Source of the DNA: Saxidomus purpurata
Lineage: Eukaryota > Mollusca > Bivalvia > Venerida > Veneridae
Direction of reading: 5' to 3'
NCBI GenBank assembly: GCA_022818135.1
Contig: JAFMSR010000019.1
Span: 6,011,773-6,075,772 of the forward strand
DNA: 64,000 nt
This document shows, one piece after another, positions 1-11,100 of this stretch. The first letter of the stretch is position 1. Each line of letters opens with the position of its first letter. The position numbers and the translations under genes were made by a program. The notes beneath the pieces were generated by a model. That model had not been told where the DNA came from. It ran no database searches and saw only the letters and a program-made list of their open reading frames with translations.

Positions 1-1057
1 GTTTTCTGCAATTTTCGACATCTTATTGAAACAAATTCAACAAAAGTAGAGTTTGAGACATAAAAAAAACCCCTGAAAAATTGTTGGTATTGATGAAATA
101 TCACAATAATTTCACTTGTGAATACCAAAAATAGATAGAAAATATCATTTTTGGAGCCCACTCGGTGAAATTACAATGTCACATTACATAATAAAACCAA
201 CAATTACCTTCTTTATATATTTTTTTTGACTTAAACAAAGTCGATGTATATTTCATATTTTTGCTGCCTCTTTAGAAAGAAGCATTGTTGGAATGCATTT
301 TTATTTTGCAAAATCATTTAAAAAAAAACACTGTACAATTTCATAGCATGTATTTTCAATTTAAAAATCAAGCTATTAAAGAAAGGCCTTTTTTTAACAA
401 ATGTTACAGTCAATTTCAACAGTAAGATATATTTCTTGGTAGATCAACAAGTTATATGTGCAAATTGATATTTCGTGCTAAATGAAATTACGTGCTAATT
501 GATATTATGTGCTAATTGATATTCTGTGCTAATTGATATTACTAAATACTGCCTCATGTCCAACCGACATAAAGGTTACAGTGACTTGGGAAAACTTATA
601 AGTGAATTAGCACAATCATTTTTATCTTCCGTTTAAGTTGCTCATCCCCAGTTTCTGGTGAAAACTTTATATTTCTCAAAAATAATATATTTAAGAAATA
701 ATATGTATCCATGTTTAGTTTATCGTAGAATAACCCAAGTTAGGAGTTCTTACACATAAGAATACATCACAAAGGCCGAAATAGCCAAAACACGATGCGC
801 GCTCAGCATCATTCAAAGTTGATTTATTGCATAATAACCCAAATAGATTTTGTTCTATATATATATATGTGAGTTATGTGCTGGTAGTGTTAGAAGAAAC
901 CATAAAATGTAAAAGTATACCATATATAAGCTTTTTTTACGCGTGTATCTAATTTCTGCAGTCACATCAAATTTCTTGAAAAAGAAAACACAAATTGAGA
1001 AATCTATTGGGGTATTACAGTAAAACTTGATGCAAGAGAATTTTTCTTAATTATTAC
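1..1057. other. AT-rich non-coding stretch with a small tandem repeat
   Basis: No convincing exon is visible on either strand. At about 459-541 a ~20-bp unit built on GTGCTAATTGATATT recurs four times. If the exon at 1058-1157 is real, this stretch is the beginning of its first downstream intron on the minus strand. Confidence 0.5.
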
Positions 1058-1157
1058 CTGGATTGAAATCATCGATCAGTATATATCCAAGAACTAAACC
1101 AAAGAGCACTGCCAACAACTTCTTGACCATCCCTCATTCAGCCAGTAATGGAAACCT
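1058..1157 (-). CDS. putative first coding exon, signal-anchor peptide (partial gene)
   Basis: Read on the minus strand, an acceptor-like AATATTATAG is followed by a short leader, then an ATG (1130-1128) in the context GAGGGATGG. The 24 codons start M-V-K-K and continue with a leucine/valine/glycine-rich core (LLAVLFGLVLGYILI), then D-D-F-N-P. The exon ends one base into a codon at a good donor, CAG|GTAATA (G at 1058). Two lysines followed by about 15 hydrophobic residues look like an uncleaved signal anchor of a type II membrane protein such as a Golgi enzyme, or a signal peptide. No family is recognised. The rest of the gene would lie beyond the left edge; no second exon was found in 1-1057. 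Just upstream of the exon, its acceptor-plus-start region is tandemly repeated (1126-1575). It could be a chance open frame with a chance donor. Confidence 0.35.
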
Positions 1158-1575
1158 ATAATATTTAAAGAAACGTTTGACCATCCAACTTTCTATCAAG
1201 TTTTGGGAACTTGTTAAAAAATAGAAATATTTTAACCACCCTTTCCCTCATGGAAGCCTGAAATAGTTACAGAAATTCTTGACCAATCCTCATTCAGCAA
1301 GTCATCCAAACCTGTAATATTTATAGAAATGTAAGACCATCCCTCATTGCAGTCAAATAAAAACCTGTAATAATTACGTAAATTTGTGACCATCCCTCGT
1401 TCAGTCAGCATGGAAACCTGTAATATTTATAGAATTTTTTTACCATCCCTCATTCTGCCAGTCATGGAAACCTGTAATGTTGATAGTCATTTATGACCAT
1501 CCCTCATGGAGCAGTCAATTTTAAAAAAGCCTGTAATATTTATGCAAAGTTGTGACCATCTCTCATTGAAAAAGT
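1126..1575. repeat. ~54-bp tandem array of acceptor-plus-ATG units
   Basis: About eight imperfect units of roughly 54-60 bp follow the pattern GACCATCCCTCATTCAGCCA, ATGGAAACCTGTAATATTTA and a variable tail. On the minus strand each unit reads AATATTACAG (acceptor-like), GTTTCCATGACTGG, then GAATGAGGGATGGTC. The unit at 1126-1180 overlaps the start of the putative exon, so the array seems to have grown from that exon's 5' end. Units drift in length and several have lost the ATG. Confidence 0.75.
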
Positions 1576-2345
1576 CTTATTTGAATTAAATTTGCATTAA
1601 ATACAAACACATTGGAAATTACCTCAGAAAAAATCTGTATAATTCCTCATTAAGGCCACACCAAATTTGATAAGTTGGTCATCGGACTTGCTCGCTTCAA
1701 TTTTCATAAAACTCATTAAAAAAAAATTAAAGTCAACTGATTTCTTTGAAATAATTACTTAAACTCACATGATTCCAGTTGCATTTTGTTTTAGGACCTT
1801 AAAAGAAACCTTTTTATCTATTTAAGTATATATCAAAATATTCATGAAGCAAATAAAAGGGGTTACCCAATTATGTGGGCCTGGGCAGCAACAACAAAAA
1901 AATACTGAAGTACCAATTTTGATTTTTTTTCACTCAGAGCTAATTCTATATGGAACAGATAATATTATTTTCTTGACGTATGTTTTATAGCCCTGATGTG
2001 GACACTAGCTCCAAGATTTTTGTAGAAAATCCAATGAACTATTAATCAATTGGTGGGGCCTAAAACTTTAATTTTTTTCACAAATCAGAATAGGCAGTAG
2101 CTTTTGGACCATCCCTTGTTATCTCAGGGTACACATATACCTAGATTTAAATTGTACATTCTTTCTATTTCCCTCTTTATCATGGCTAGTTAAACTTCAT
2201 GTTTTTTGGATGTCAATTTCATTCTTTTAGATATTACATTAATTTTTTTTTCTTAATTACAATGTATTAATTAAACAGTAGAAAAGCTAAAATTTTCAGG
2301 TTCAAAGATGCCAAACTGCTCTGAGCTTTGAATTACAAAGCTAGA
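1576..2345. other. non-coding, nothing recognised
   Basis: AT-rich sequence with short homopolymer runs. I see no exon, array or element terminus here. Confidence 0.5.
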
Positions 2346-2348
2346 ACA

Positions 2349-2585
2349 TGTTGTTGTTGTTATAGGAGTTTAACGCCTGTTCCAGCCATATTTTTGTCAT
2401 TTTACAGTTTACCTAACCATCATTGCTGGGAAGAACCAGTACTAGACTTCTATCCTCTGTAAGAAACTGCCAACTTTCTCACATACAGAGACATGGTCGT
2501 TAGCAGGGCCTCAATCTGTGAGAGGTTACATTGATATCAAGTCAGCTGGTCTAACCTTTAGTACAAACATTAATTTCAAGGAAAA
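2349..2585 (-). mobile_element. tRNA-derived SINE, family A
   Basis: On the minus strand the order is: a degenerate tRNA-like head, a body containing AGAAAGTTGGCAGTTTCTTA, a segment CTAGTACTGGTTCTTCCCAG, then CAGGCGTTAAACTCC and an ACAACAACA tail. The B-box is damaged in this copy (intact copies read GGGTTCGAGCCC). The same unit recurs at 9063-10035, 26795-27050 and 35738-35990, with relics elsewhere. The RNA polymerase III boxes and tail define it as a SINE; assignment to a named molluscan family was not possible by eye. Confidence 0.75.
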
Positions 2586-3905
2586 CTTTACCTCATGCAC
2601 AAGCTTTTACCTACCTGTGGGGTGGAAAAAAGTCTGGTTACAAAATCAGACAGATTTTATGTAGATAAACACTCGGACCCCTGTGAAGACCCCTGTGAAG
2701 ACAGGGTGGGTCCAGAAGGGAATGTGATTCACCAGGCGCAAATTAGAAATTCATGAAATAACTTTTTCCTATGCACTTACAGTTCATTAAGGAGATTGTG
2801 ACAGTGATGTAATAGATATATCCACGAACAAACATTTACCATGGTTTGCATATGAAGGTTACAAAATAATGTGTGTAAGAAAACATAAATTTGCATTATC
2901 CAATAAATTTACATAATATTAAATCAACTTTGTCACATTATCCAAACTGAACTGTAGAAAAGATTGTCTTTGATATTTCAGATATTTTCAAACTTCTGAA
3001 TACCATTGTACAGTTGGCTTAGGTTAATGTGATGGTGATTAAAGCAGATCGAACTGTTCCCTTTTTTTGTGTTAAAGGGAAAGGCAGGTCAGAAAATAAT
3101 TGATTTAAAACTGAAGAACTTGTTAAGAGGAACACACAGTTGAAAGAATTTCTGCGATCAAAGAAGATATTGCAGATTGAAAATTTCAAAAATGGAGGAT
3201 TACAGAGGCGGCCATTTTGAATTTGTGATAAAGTCTGACAAAAATCTACCTGAAGAAGCAACAAAAATACAAAAGTGATGTTTTAATTAAAGTTAAAATT
3301 TGTTTTAGAGTAAATAGAACACAAGTTTATCATTATATTGATGCGTAAATTTATCATTTATTCATAATTTCTTGACAAGCTCTCTTACATTGATTATATA
3401 CCAAAATTTCCATATTCACCCAAAAATCTAAATTCTACCCAAACTTTCCAAACATTATAACCAAGATTTTCCAAAATGTCCTTTCTTCTGTGAGTTTGAA
3501 CAGGAAATGTTTACCCATCCATTTCTTTCCCCATAAATTGTAAACTTATAAAATGTGCTAAAACTATGCAGTAACTTATAGCTTACCTCTAAGAACAAAA
3601 TCCGTCTATTTCTTTTACTCAAATTAGCACTAAACGTCCCCAGACAAATATCAAATATAAATATAGTCATATACAGTACACAGATATTCACACTCTCTCC
3701 TTCAGTTAAATGTCAAAGAAAAATATTTTCCCATCATATTAGTATAGAAGCCAGTTTACTTTACTTTTATGCTTATATGTTAAGGTAAATAGTTCCCTGT
3801 TCAAACATCGCTCATTCACATTATACTGTACACTGGACAGAGAGCAGTGTATATCAATTACTAATTAGCTGTTAGTAATTATTAACTTCTTATAATTTTC
3901 ACTTT
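2586..3905. other. non-coding, nothing recognised
   Basis: AT-rich. Open frames at 3019-3264 and 3455-3691 (minus) have no recognisable domain and no supporting splice sites. A GGCGGCCATTTTG string near 3208 resembles a YY1-type site but has no gene context. Confidence 0.45.
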
Positions 3906-3909
3906 TTTC

Positions 3910-4535
3910 TTAAAGTCCAATTAGCACCTTGGATCTAAAAATAACATGTAGCTCTTATGTTAACCTAGAAAGATGGCTCATTGGTGAAACAGACTGATAA
4001 ATTTGTATGAAAAATATTTCGAATATTTCATAGTCGCACATTTAAATGATGTAACTAATCAGAAGCAACGTTACATTGGCTGTGTGTTAGAAATTGTTCT
4101 TCAAATCCAAAGAACATGCTATCATAGATACAGCATAGCATTTGGAGAAATAAGAAACGCTTTCCGACAACGTTTGTTCATAAAGAAGCGATATAAATAT
4201 GAAAGAAATATATATTATGTCAACATTGTTTTAGACTGAGGCGAAAAAAAAATTTTTTTTTTTTTTCCCCCCCCCCCCCCCTGATTTTTTTCCCGACCCT
4301 AAAACTTCTTTTGCTTGTAATTTATTTAGCATAAATTCATTAAAATCTATGTTGAATTTGGTTTGTATGAGAATGAAAAAAAATCTCCCTACCTACCTTC
4401 CCTATTTTTTGGGGGGGCATGAAACCTGAATCAAACATTTTTTTTTGAGGCCTGAATAGAACGTAGTTCTATCATAATTCTACCCCAAATTTACAATCTA
4501 TTTTAAGAGTAACGAAAGTGCTAAGGGGACTTTAA
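3910..4535. mobile_element. MITE, TTAA-ended family 1 (TTAAAGTCC...)
   Basis: The left end TTAAAGTCCAATTAGCACC and the right end AAAGTGCTAAGGGGACTTTAA form terminal inverted repeats closed by TTAA on both sides. Sister copies with the same ends lie at 23239-23533, 34064-35582 and 42492-42806. This copy is long because it holds a homopolymer-rich block (about 4240-4460, runs of A, T, C and G). TTAA ends are typical of piggyBac-like elements; no transposase is present. Confidence 0.6.
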
Positions 4536-4594
4536 TGTTCAATTTTGACATCAGATAGATTAACCAACAGTCAATGTCGCCTAATCAGGATAAA

Positions 4595-4735
4595 ACAATA
4601 CATTACCCTTTTTTAATTAAACATTTTGCAAAACACCCCTATCTAATTAAATATATAGACTTGCCCAAATTGAAAGTCAGAAGATTTGATTCTAAAAATC
4701 TAGGTAAACATGGGTTAAAACAACTTACAGAAATC
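4595..4735 (+). repeat. short dispersed repeat (GACTTGCCCAAATTG family)
   Basis: The core ACACCCCTAT, GACTTGCCCAAATTG, AGAAGATT, AAAATCTAGGTAAA, GGGTTAA recurs at 19795-20125 (tandem), 21078-21180 (minus), 27070-27160 (minus) and 29205-29295. It is about 100 bp long and non-coding, and the open frame across it is incidental. Confidence 0.65.
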
Positions 4736-5744
4736 TTAAAACTCCAAATGAAAAATAATCTAATGATGCAGTTATATTATAAGTGACATCAATTTATCAA
4801 AACCTACACAGATAAATCATTTTTTCACATTCATCTCAGTCTAAGCATTGTATTTATCTAAAATGTCTTCAGTAAATATAACAACTGACAGAAATTATTA
4901 ATTAATTTCCTCTCTCTTCACAAACAATACACTTAAAAACGTTGTTCCAGTATCGAGGACCTCAATCCAAAAACATTTCACAGTTTAATACTTTCAATAA
5001 CTAACAATAAGTTATTTTACGATTTTACGATTTTACAATCGGCGTGAAAATGTCAAACTGGGGAAAATCAATCAAAGCTACAATGAATTTTCTGAATTCA
5101 ATTAAGCGCAACTCATTTACGACTGTTCAGTTAGAGAAAATGGACATTTTTCACCCTGATTTTCTTTTCCTGAGTGAATTCATTATTAAATTATTTAAAT
5201 TCCGAACAGTGTTGATGAATGGTTTTGAGTATGTAGATTGCTGAATAGAATACGAAATTAACCCAAAGTTTCTTCAATGAATTTGTTCACATGCAGTCTC
5301 ATACCAACATAACAGTTAATTGTTTCTTGCTTCTTTTTTATTGTTATTATTTTTCATTATTTTTTTTTTATTGTTGTCATTATTTAATTATCATTTTTCT
5401 TTAATTGTTATTATCATTTTACATTATTTTTCTTTATGTTATTATCATTTTATTATCATTATTATCACTATTTTTCTTTTATTATTATTACAATTTTATT
5501 ATATATTTTTTTTTATTATAACTTTTTTTTTTTACGGTTCATTGTTAATTTGGGTGCTTAACTTAGAATTGACTGAGCGAGTGGTAACAAACAGTGTAGA
5601 TCATGATTCGAATGTCTAGATGGGCGAGTTAATCATCGTCTACACCTTGAACTGTACGATACATTGAAAAAACTTACATCTCAGATACATTATATATAGC
5701 TAATGTTATGGATTCAGATAAGATTGGCTATCATTTCTCAAGGT
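4736..5744. repeat. non-coding with T-rich low-complexity tract
   Basis: From about 5318 to 5530 the + strand is an almost pure T/ATT-rich tract; the 99-residue open frame over it is compositional. The remainder shows no exon. Confidence 0.6.
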
Positions 5745-5870
5745 TTAACACCCGTTTGTTTTCCAGGTGGATGTGGGGTTGGAGAGTGTAGAGTCCCCCA
5801 ACCAATGTTAGAAACTGGTAAGAAACTCGGGCCTCTGTAAGAAACTCATACTTTAGACATGGTTTTTAAA
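5745..5870 (-). mobile_element. SINE family A relic
   Basis: Pieces of the family A body (GTTTAACACCCGTTTG, then CTCTGTAAGAAACT and AGACATGG) occur in the expected order, but the head and tail are degraded. Confidence 0.4.
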
Positions 5871-7324
5871 AATTGCCTTATTCTGCTGTAAAAACACTTA
5901 AAAAATTTGTCTTCTTGATCATTTTGAAAATTTTTCTTATAAAAACTTATGAGGGACCATAAACACACATTTTTTTGGTCTTAAGTCATATCAGTTATAT
6001 GACAGACATTTTAATTTATGACACATAACTCATTGATTGATAGTCCTATTTAGTAACTGATATAACAAAAATACATCATTTTAATTACAGATCATAGCTT
6101 TACAGTACCTTTTAAATGTAAATTCTTTGTCTCATACTACAAAACCAAGTTTAATAATTCATTAAAGGGAGGTAATAAAAATTGTGCAAACTCTAAATGC
6201 ATCTGAATTCTTAATAAAAAATTGCATTTTTGTTTATTGTAATATGAAGATAAGATACAAATGGCTTATAGTGTATTTACCATTAGAAAGTAATCCTTAA
6301 GAAAAAAATATCACAAAATTTATTATAAGAATTAAACACACTTTTTCTAAATGAGAATTCTTCATTCAATAGTAAAATGCAAATGAAAATCTTCCAAACC
6401 GAAACAATTTGTAATGGTTATCAAAATGCACTAATTAAACTTCTTAACTTTCCACAGGATAAATAACCATATTGTTTACGGCTTTCTGTTTTGCGGGTAC
6501 ATCAAAACAGAATAAAAACAAAGGAGAGAAAAGTTAATCTTGTTTCACACTGATCCTTAAACAATGGAATCTTTATGTGGATCTGAACATGAAAAAAGAT
6601 CACATTGTAGAAAGGAGAAATGTATACCATATGTATGTATACTGTAATGATTCTCTTAAAAGTCCAATTAGCACTTGGGTTGTAAAGTAACTTGTATATA
6701 TGGCTACTGCATAATATCTATAGGAGAATGAAGTACTGTATTTCTGATATTTTGTACAGTGTTTGGGGGGCGGAGCTTAAAACTGTGATCTATCTACAAT
6801 ATAGAACAGTAACAATAGCGTAACAGAGCAAATGTGCCATAATACAATATAGATAGAGTACTATATATTGACTCAAAAAATGATGTCATTTTTTGGGGGG
6901 ATACATCAGTCTCCTTGCAATAAAAGAAATCAATCCCGCAAACAAATAACTCTGTATCATAATTATTTAACATTTTAATACTTTTAACATGCTTCATTCA
7001 CCGCACGTGCTGCCTGTGGAAGACATGATGCATTTTATCGTATAAACAATGTACAGATTGATTTCCTATACACAGGAAAAGTTGCAGATCATGTAAGAAT
7101 AAAAAGAGACTCAAGTTTTAGAATAAATATGGTATTTAAGATAAAGGATACACTTAAAGAGAACATAAGAAATAAGTGCTGCAGTTCTGATACTGATATA
7201 TAAAACAGAGTGATCTACAAGATAGATTATCCCTGGGATGTTTTCATACTTTTCTTTCATATTCCACATTAGATTTTGCCCATATCTTTATTTGTGATAT
7301 TAATTAACTTTAGGCTTTAATCTG
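5871..7324. other. non-coding; unpaired MITE end
   Basis: A single TTAAAAGTCCAATTAGCACTT end of MITE family 1 lies near 6656 without an obvious partner. Around 6770-6870 the motif GATCTATCTACAATATAG is similar to sequence near 30220-30260. No gene is seen. Confidence 0.4.
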
Positions 7325-7602
7325 CAACCAGGACCAAGTTGTTCGAAAATCTAACCAGCTGTTAAGTAAACAGTCAGTTAAAATTGACACGTATTACTAA
7401 TTGATGTGGGAAAGACTGAGTGTTCTGTTTTGAGTTTACTTTACAGACATTTTACTTTTCCACTGCCCTTTATAATATATACAATATATCATAAAGTCTT
7501 TCAAAATGTCTAAATATAACCCCAAATTTCAATCAACTGTTTAGTTTAACCGCTGGTTAAAGTTTTGAACAACCGGATCCTGCAACAACCAGATCCTGGT
7601 GC
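7325..7602. mobile_element. MITE with CCAGGA...GTTGTTC inverted ends
   Basis: The left end CCAGGACCAAGTTGTTCGAA, followed by AACCAGCTGTTAA, is mirrored on the right by GGTTAAAGTTTTGAACAACC and GGATCCTG. A second copy lies at 26314-26545. It is about 280 bp and has no coding sequence. Confidence 0.6.
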
Positions 7603-7654
7603 TAGAGACCTGAGTAATCACCTTGATTTACCTCAGTTATAGTGAAGCAGAAAT

Positions 7655-8085
7655 ATTTTTTTTATCATACAAATTTATTTATTCTCAATTGTAAAATAAG
7701 TTCCAACAACTTATATTGATCGATCTCGAGAATAATTTCAGATGGAATCAACCTCAAGTGGTGAGGTGGTGTAGAGGATAAGGTGTCTGCCGCTCATCCC
7801 GGAGGTTGCGGGTTTGAGCCCAATTCGGGTCACTACCGTACCTAATCATATGACACCAGTACTGGATTTCCCAGGAAGTGGACTTGAGATTGATTCGATA
7901 AACTACAAGCTTTCTTCACAATCGAGCTAAAATAAATCAGGATTAACTAAACAGAGAGGCAATGTAAAATAATCTGCGTCAGGACTTGCCTAAGGACACT
8001 ATTCCACTATACTTGGGCAATGGTAGGGATCCAACCTGGAACCCTCAAACGCGCTAACCGCTACACCAAGGCAGAATTAGAAAGC
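7655..8085 (-). mobile_element. SINE family C, split by another SINE
   Basis: The 3' half (7655-7750, TTATTTATTCTCAATTG and CTCGAGAATAATTTCAG) and the tRNA-like half (about 7950-8085, GACTTGCCTAAGGACACT then GGTAGGGATCCAACCTGG) are both on the minus strand. They match the continuous copy at 34137-34372. The 7755-7945 SINE sits between them in the opposite orientation, so it landed inside this older copy. Confidence 0.6.
7755..7945 (+). mobile_element. tRNA-derived SINE, family E
   Basis: The head reads GTGGTGTAGAGGATAAGGTG with a B-box-like GCGGGTTTGAGCCC. The body includes ACCAGTACTGGATTTCCC and the tail TTCACAATCGAGCTAAAA. The tail resembles the family C tail, suggesting a shared LINE partner. 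A related head on the minus strand lies near 41441-41497. Confidence 0.6.
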
Positions 8086-9060
8086 TTAGAAACCTATCTC
8101 TTCATCACCTTACTATTTTACCATCTTTACCCGATACAATCACATCTTTATCAAGTTTATCAAAAGATATATTCAATTTAAATGGTTACCCATATTTCAC
8201 CAGCTGGAATGTCTAATTAATGTATTACAATCCCTACACAAAAGCAAAAATTTGCCAACAACTTCATATCATGCAAAATCCTCATCCAAAACTGCAATTA
8301 CTTTAGAAATACTCTTCACCCAAATTTCAATCAAAAGACAATTAAAAATTTTAACAAAAGAAAACTTTTATAAATTGTAAAACTGTCTGATCATTGGGGG
8401 GACCATTTGTAACTAGATTTTATGGGTGTTTTTAGCACCTGGTAATGACTGCACTCCCTCCCTAAAATTCTACAATGGACTTGTCCATCTATCAAATTAG
8501 GCAAAACCATTAGCTGTTCAAAGGGGTGGCCACTGTATCTTTTTCAAAATTTGCAGACTGATCATGATCTGCCAGGAGAACAAGCTCCTGTGTGACACAG
8601 AAGGCCATGAATTCAAGCTCCTGTGTGACATGGAAGGCCACAGAACAACAAGGCTGGTATATATCTCATCACGTCTGATTGGTTAGATAAAATGTTCATG
8701 TCTGAAGATATTTATCTGTAATAAAATCTTTTGTAATGTTTCTATTTTAAATAGATTGATAATTATCTACGACACAATAACATGCACATTGATAAATGGT
8801 CCCTAAAATTGTACAAAACTGTCAAAACATTTAACCCTGAATGTTAACAAATCTATTAAAAGGAAAACTTTTTCAAATGAATAAATTCGCTAAAAAGGCT
8901 AGCGTGATGACTTTGGAAAATGGTATAATTGCATTTTTCAAATTACAGGCTTAAATGTTTAACATTAAATTTGACAAAAAAAATCCAATCTTAAAATCTG
9001 ATATAAAGGAGATGAATTATAATAAATTTCTGTAAAAGGTACCAATTAAAATTTGTATTA
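8086..9060. other. non-coding; small direct repeat
   Basis: At 8575-8645 a unit around CAAGCTCCTGTGTGACA and GGAAGGCCA occurs twice. No gene is visible in the remainder. Confidence 0.45.
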
Positions 9061-9124
9061 ACATGTTGTTGTTGTTGTTGTATGCGTTTAATGCTCGTTT
9101 CAACTGTATTTCAGTCATATTTAC

Positions 9125-9889
9125 TTAAAGGGGCACTTCCTACATCTTGCAGATTCACGGTGGGGAATCACATGATCAAAATAATCTCTAAACAAAAGTA
9201 AATAAATGAAAAATGTTATGAAATAATGAAGCTGTTCAGTTGTGATTATAAAAGTAGCCTATCTTAGACAACTTAACGTATTCTAGAACTACTCAGGTTT
9301 CGTTAACAATCACCTTCTGATTATGCTGAACACTTAAAAATAAATTAGTTCAGTGTACTGAAGTGTTTATTACAACGGAAGGAGCTAGATTGAGACCTAT
9401 GTAGTTCTAAAATATATTAATGTCGCCATAACATAGGCTACTTCCATATTTGAAGGTGAACAACTTTCATTTTTTTAACATTTTCATAGATTTACTTTTG
9501 TTTAGAGATTATTTTGATCACGTGATTCCCCACCGTGAGATTATATTCTCGAAACATAGATTATGTGTTCAATGAACGTAATGATAAGTAAATACAATTT
9601 CAAAGAATAACCTATGGCGAAAAATGCCTCATTTTACCACAATTAATCAATATAGAGGCTTTCTGTAATAAATCGCATCCACCCATTAATTGTACAACAA
9701 CAACTCTACATATAACTGAATGGTTTACAGTACTGCAGTATATTTTAAATCGCTGATTTTATTGATAATGACTGGGAATGCATAGCTAAAACTATTGGGC
9801 TATGTTATACTACTTCCATAGATTCTATTATTTATGTTTTGGGGGTTATTTAGTGTGACATCAGTTATATAGGTATTATGTCTCTTTAA
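9125..9889. mobile_element. MITE, TTAA-ended family 2, interrupted
   Basis: The ends are TTAAAGGGGCACTTCCTACA and, inverted on the right, TTAAAGAGACATAATACC. The interior from 9541 on matches the uninterrupted copy at 50352-50728 (ATTCTCGAAACATAGATTAT, then GCATCCACCCATTAATTG). This copy carries the 384-bp insertion at 9155-9538. Confidence 0.75.
9155..9538. mobile_element. long-TIR MITE inside the TTAA MITE
   Basis: The left end TCACGGTGGGGAATCAC, followed by TGATCAAAATAATCTC and TAAACAAAAGTAAAT, is repeated inverted at the right end (CACGTGATTCCCCACCGTGA). The arms extend over about 50 bp. GAT lies on each flank (9152-9154 and 9539-9541), a candidate 3-bp target duplication. The copy at 50352-50728 lacks this insert. 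A 3-bp duplication would suit Harbinger-type elements, but no family is assigned. Confidence 0.7.
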
Positions 9890-10035
9890 CTACATGTATC
9901 AATCTATCCCTTTCCTTTATAAGAAACTGCCAACTTTGTCACATAAAGAAGCAACTTCGGTAGCAGGGCTCGAACCAATGAGAGGTTACAGTGATTTCAT
10001 GTCAGTGACTTTCACCACTTAACAACGGATGAAGT

Positions 10036-11100
10036 CTATGTATTATTTCATACAGTGAAATCATTTAATCATATTTAATTTGTATGGCCTGACTGAAGCT
10101 AAATGTAAAGCAGTATGTTACAAGAAAACATACCATTATCAACATGCATGTACCATTGAAATGTACCATTATCAGCATGCCATTAATGTGTACCATGAAA
10201 ATGTAGCATTATCAGCATCTGAAGATACCCTGGTATATGAAACCAGAAAAGCAGAATGCAGGATATTAGCCCGTAAGACATTTGCCCATAAGACATTCAA
10301 AACATTAGCCCCTAATTTATAAAAGGTTGACATTAGCCCCTAGGACAATAGCTCCTTATTTTCCAAAGGTGGACATTAGCCCCAAGGACATTAGCTCCTT
10401 ATTTTCCAAAGGTGGACATTAGCCCCGAGGACATTAGCTCCTAGGACATTAGCCCCTTCACTTTACAAAGGAGCAGAAGAGTTCAATTTTATTGTGTATA
10501 TTCATTGAAAAATGTAAGAATTTAAACTCTTTCCTGGCAGATATCTTGCATTCATAACAGTACTGGAAGGCAAACATTATTATAATAAGTTCTGATTGTT
10601 AAAATTTAGCGTGTTTGAGTCAGTACCTACTTGAAAGAAAAGCTAATGTTTTTCAAGCTATATACACACATTGGAAAATGAATTATACTGACCCCATTTA
10701 TAGCCCTTTTTGTTTCCAGGGCCATTAAAATCCTGGGATCTGACCCCATTGATAGCCCTTTTTGTTACCAAGACCATTAAAATCCTGGGGTCTGACCCCA
10801 TTGATAGCCTTTTTGTTACCAGGGTCATTAAAATCCTGGGGTCATCCTTAAGACATAGTGTATGAATATATCCAATGTAATTTGCCCAGGTAAAAGGGCA
10901 TTTATTTATAAGTGTTAATTTGACAGAGTGATTTTCACATACCAGATTATTACAGTATATCAGCTGTGATTAAAGACTTTTATGATGGTTTCTGCGAACC
11001 TTAAAAGTGCACATCTTCTTTCACAAAACTTCTTATGACTGGTTTCTGCTGACCTTAAACTTGCACATTTTCTTTCACAGAGAGAGAAAATTTGACTTTA
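10036..11100. repeat. three short tandem arrays
   Basis: About 10262-10460: ~55-bp units with GGACATTAGCCCCTAGGACA and CTCCTTATTTTCCAAAGG. About 10690-10848: three ~53-bp units with GACCCCATTGATAGCC and CATTAAAATCCTGGG. About 10985-11090: two ~57-bp units with GGTTTCTGC...CCTTAAA and TTCTTTCACA. None looks coding; the 80-residue frame at 10080-10322 is built from small repeats such as ACCATTATCAACATGC. Confidence 0.65.

Larger units (their letters stand above)
9063..10035 (-). mobile_element. SINE family A, split by nested MITEs
   Basis: The tail side (9063-9124, GTTGTTGTTGTTG, then ATGCGTTTAATGC and TATTTCAGTCATATTTAC) and the head side (9890-10035, AAGAAACTGCCAACTTTGTC, GCAGGGCTCGAACC) are the two halves of one minus-strand SINE. 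They are separated by the TTAA-flanked element at 9125-9889. Confidence 0.7.

Noticed and set aside
4003..4239. 78-residue open frame on the plus strand
   Set aside because: Lies inside a MITE family 1 copy and resembles a dispersed repeat near 20270-20400, which is not open.
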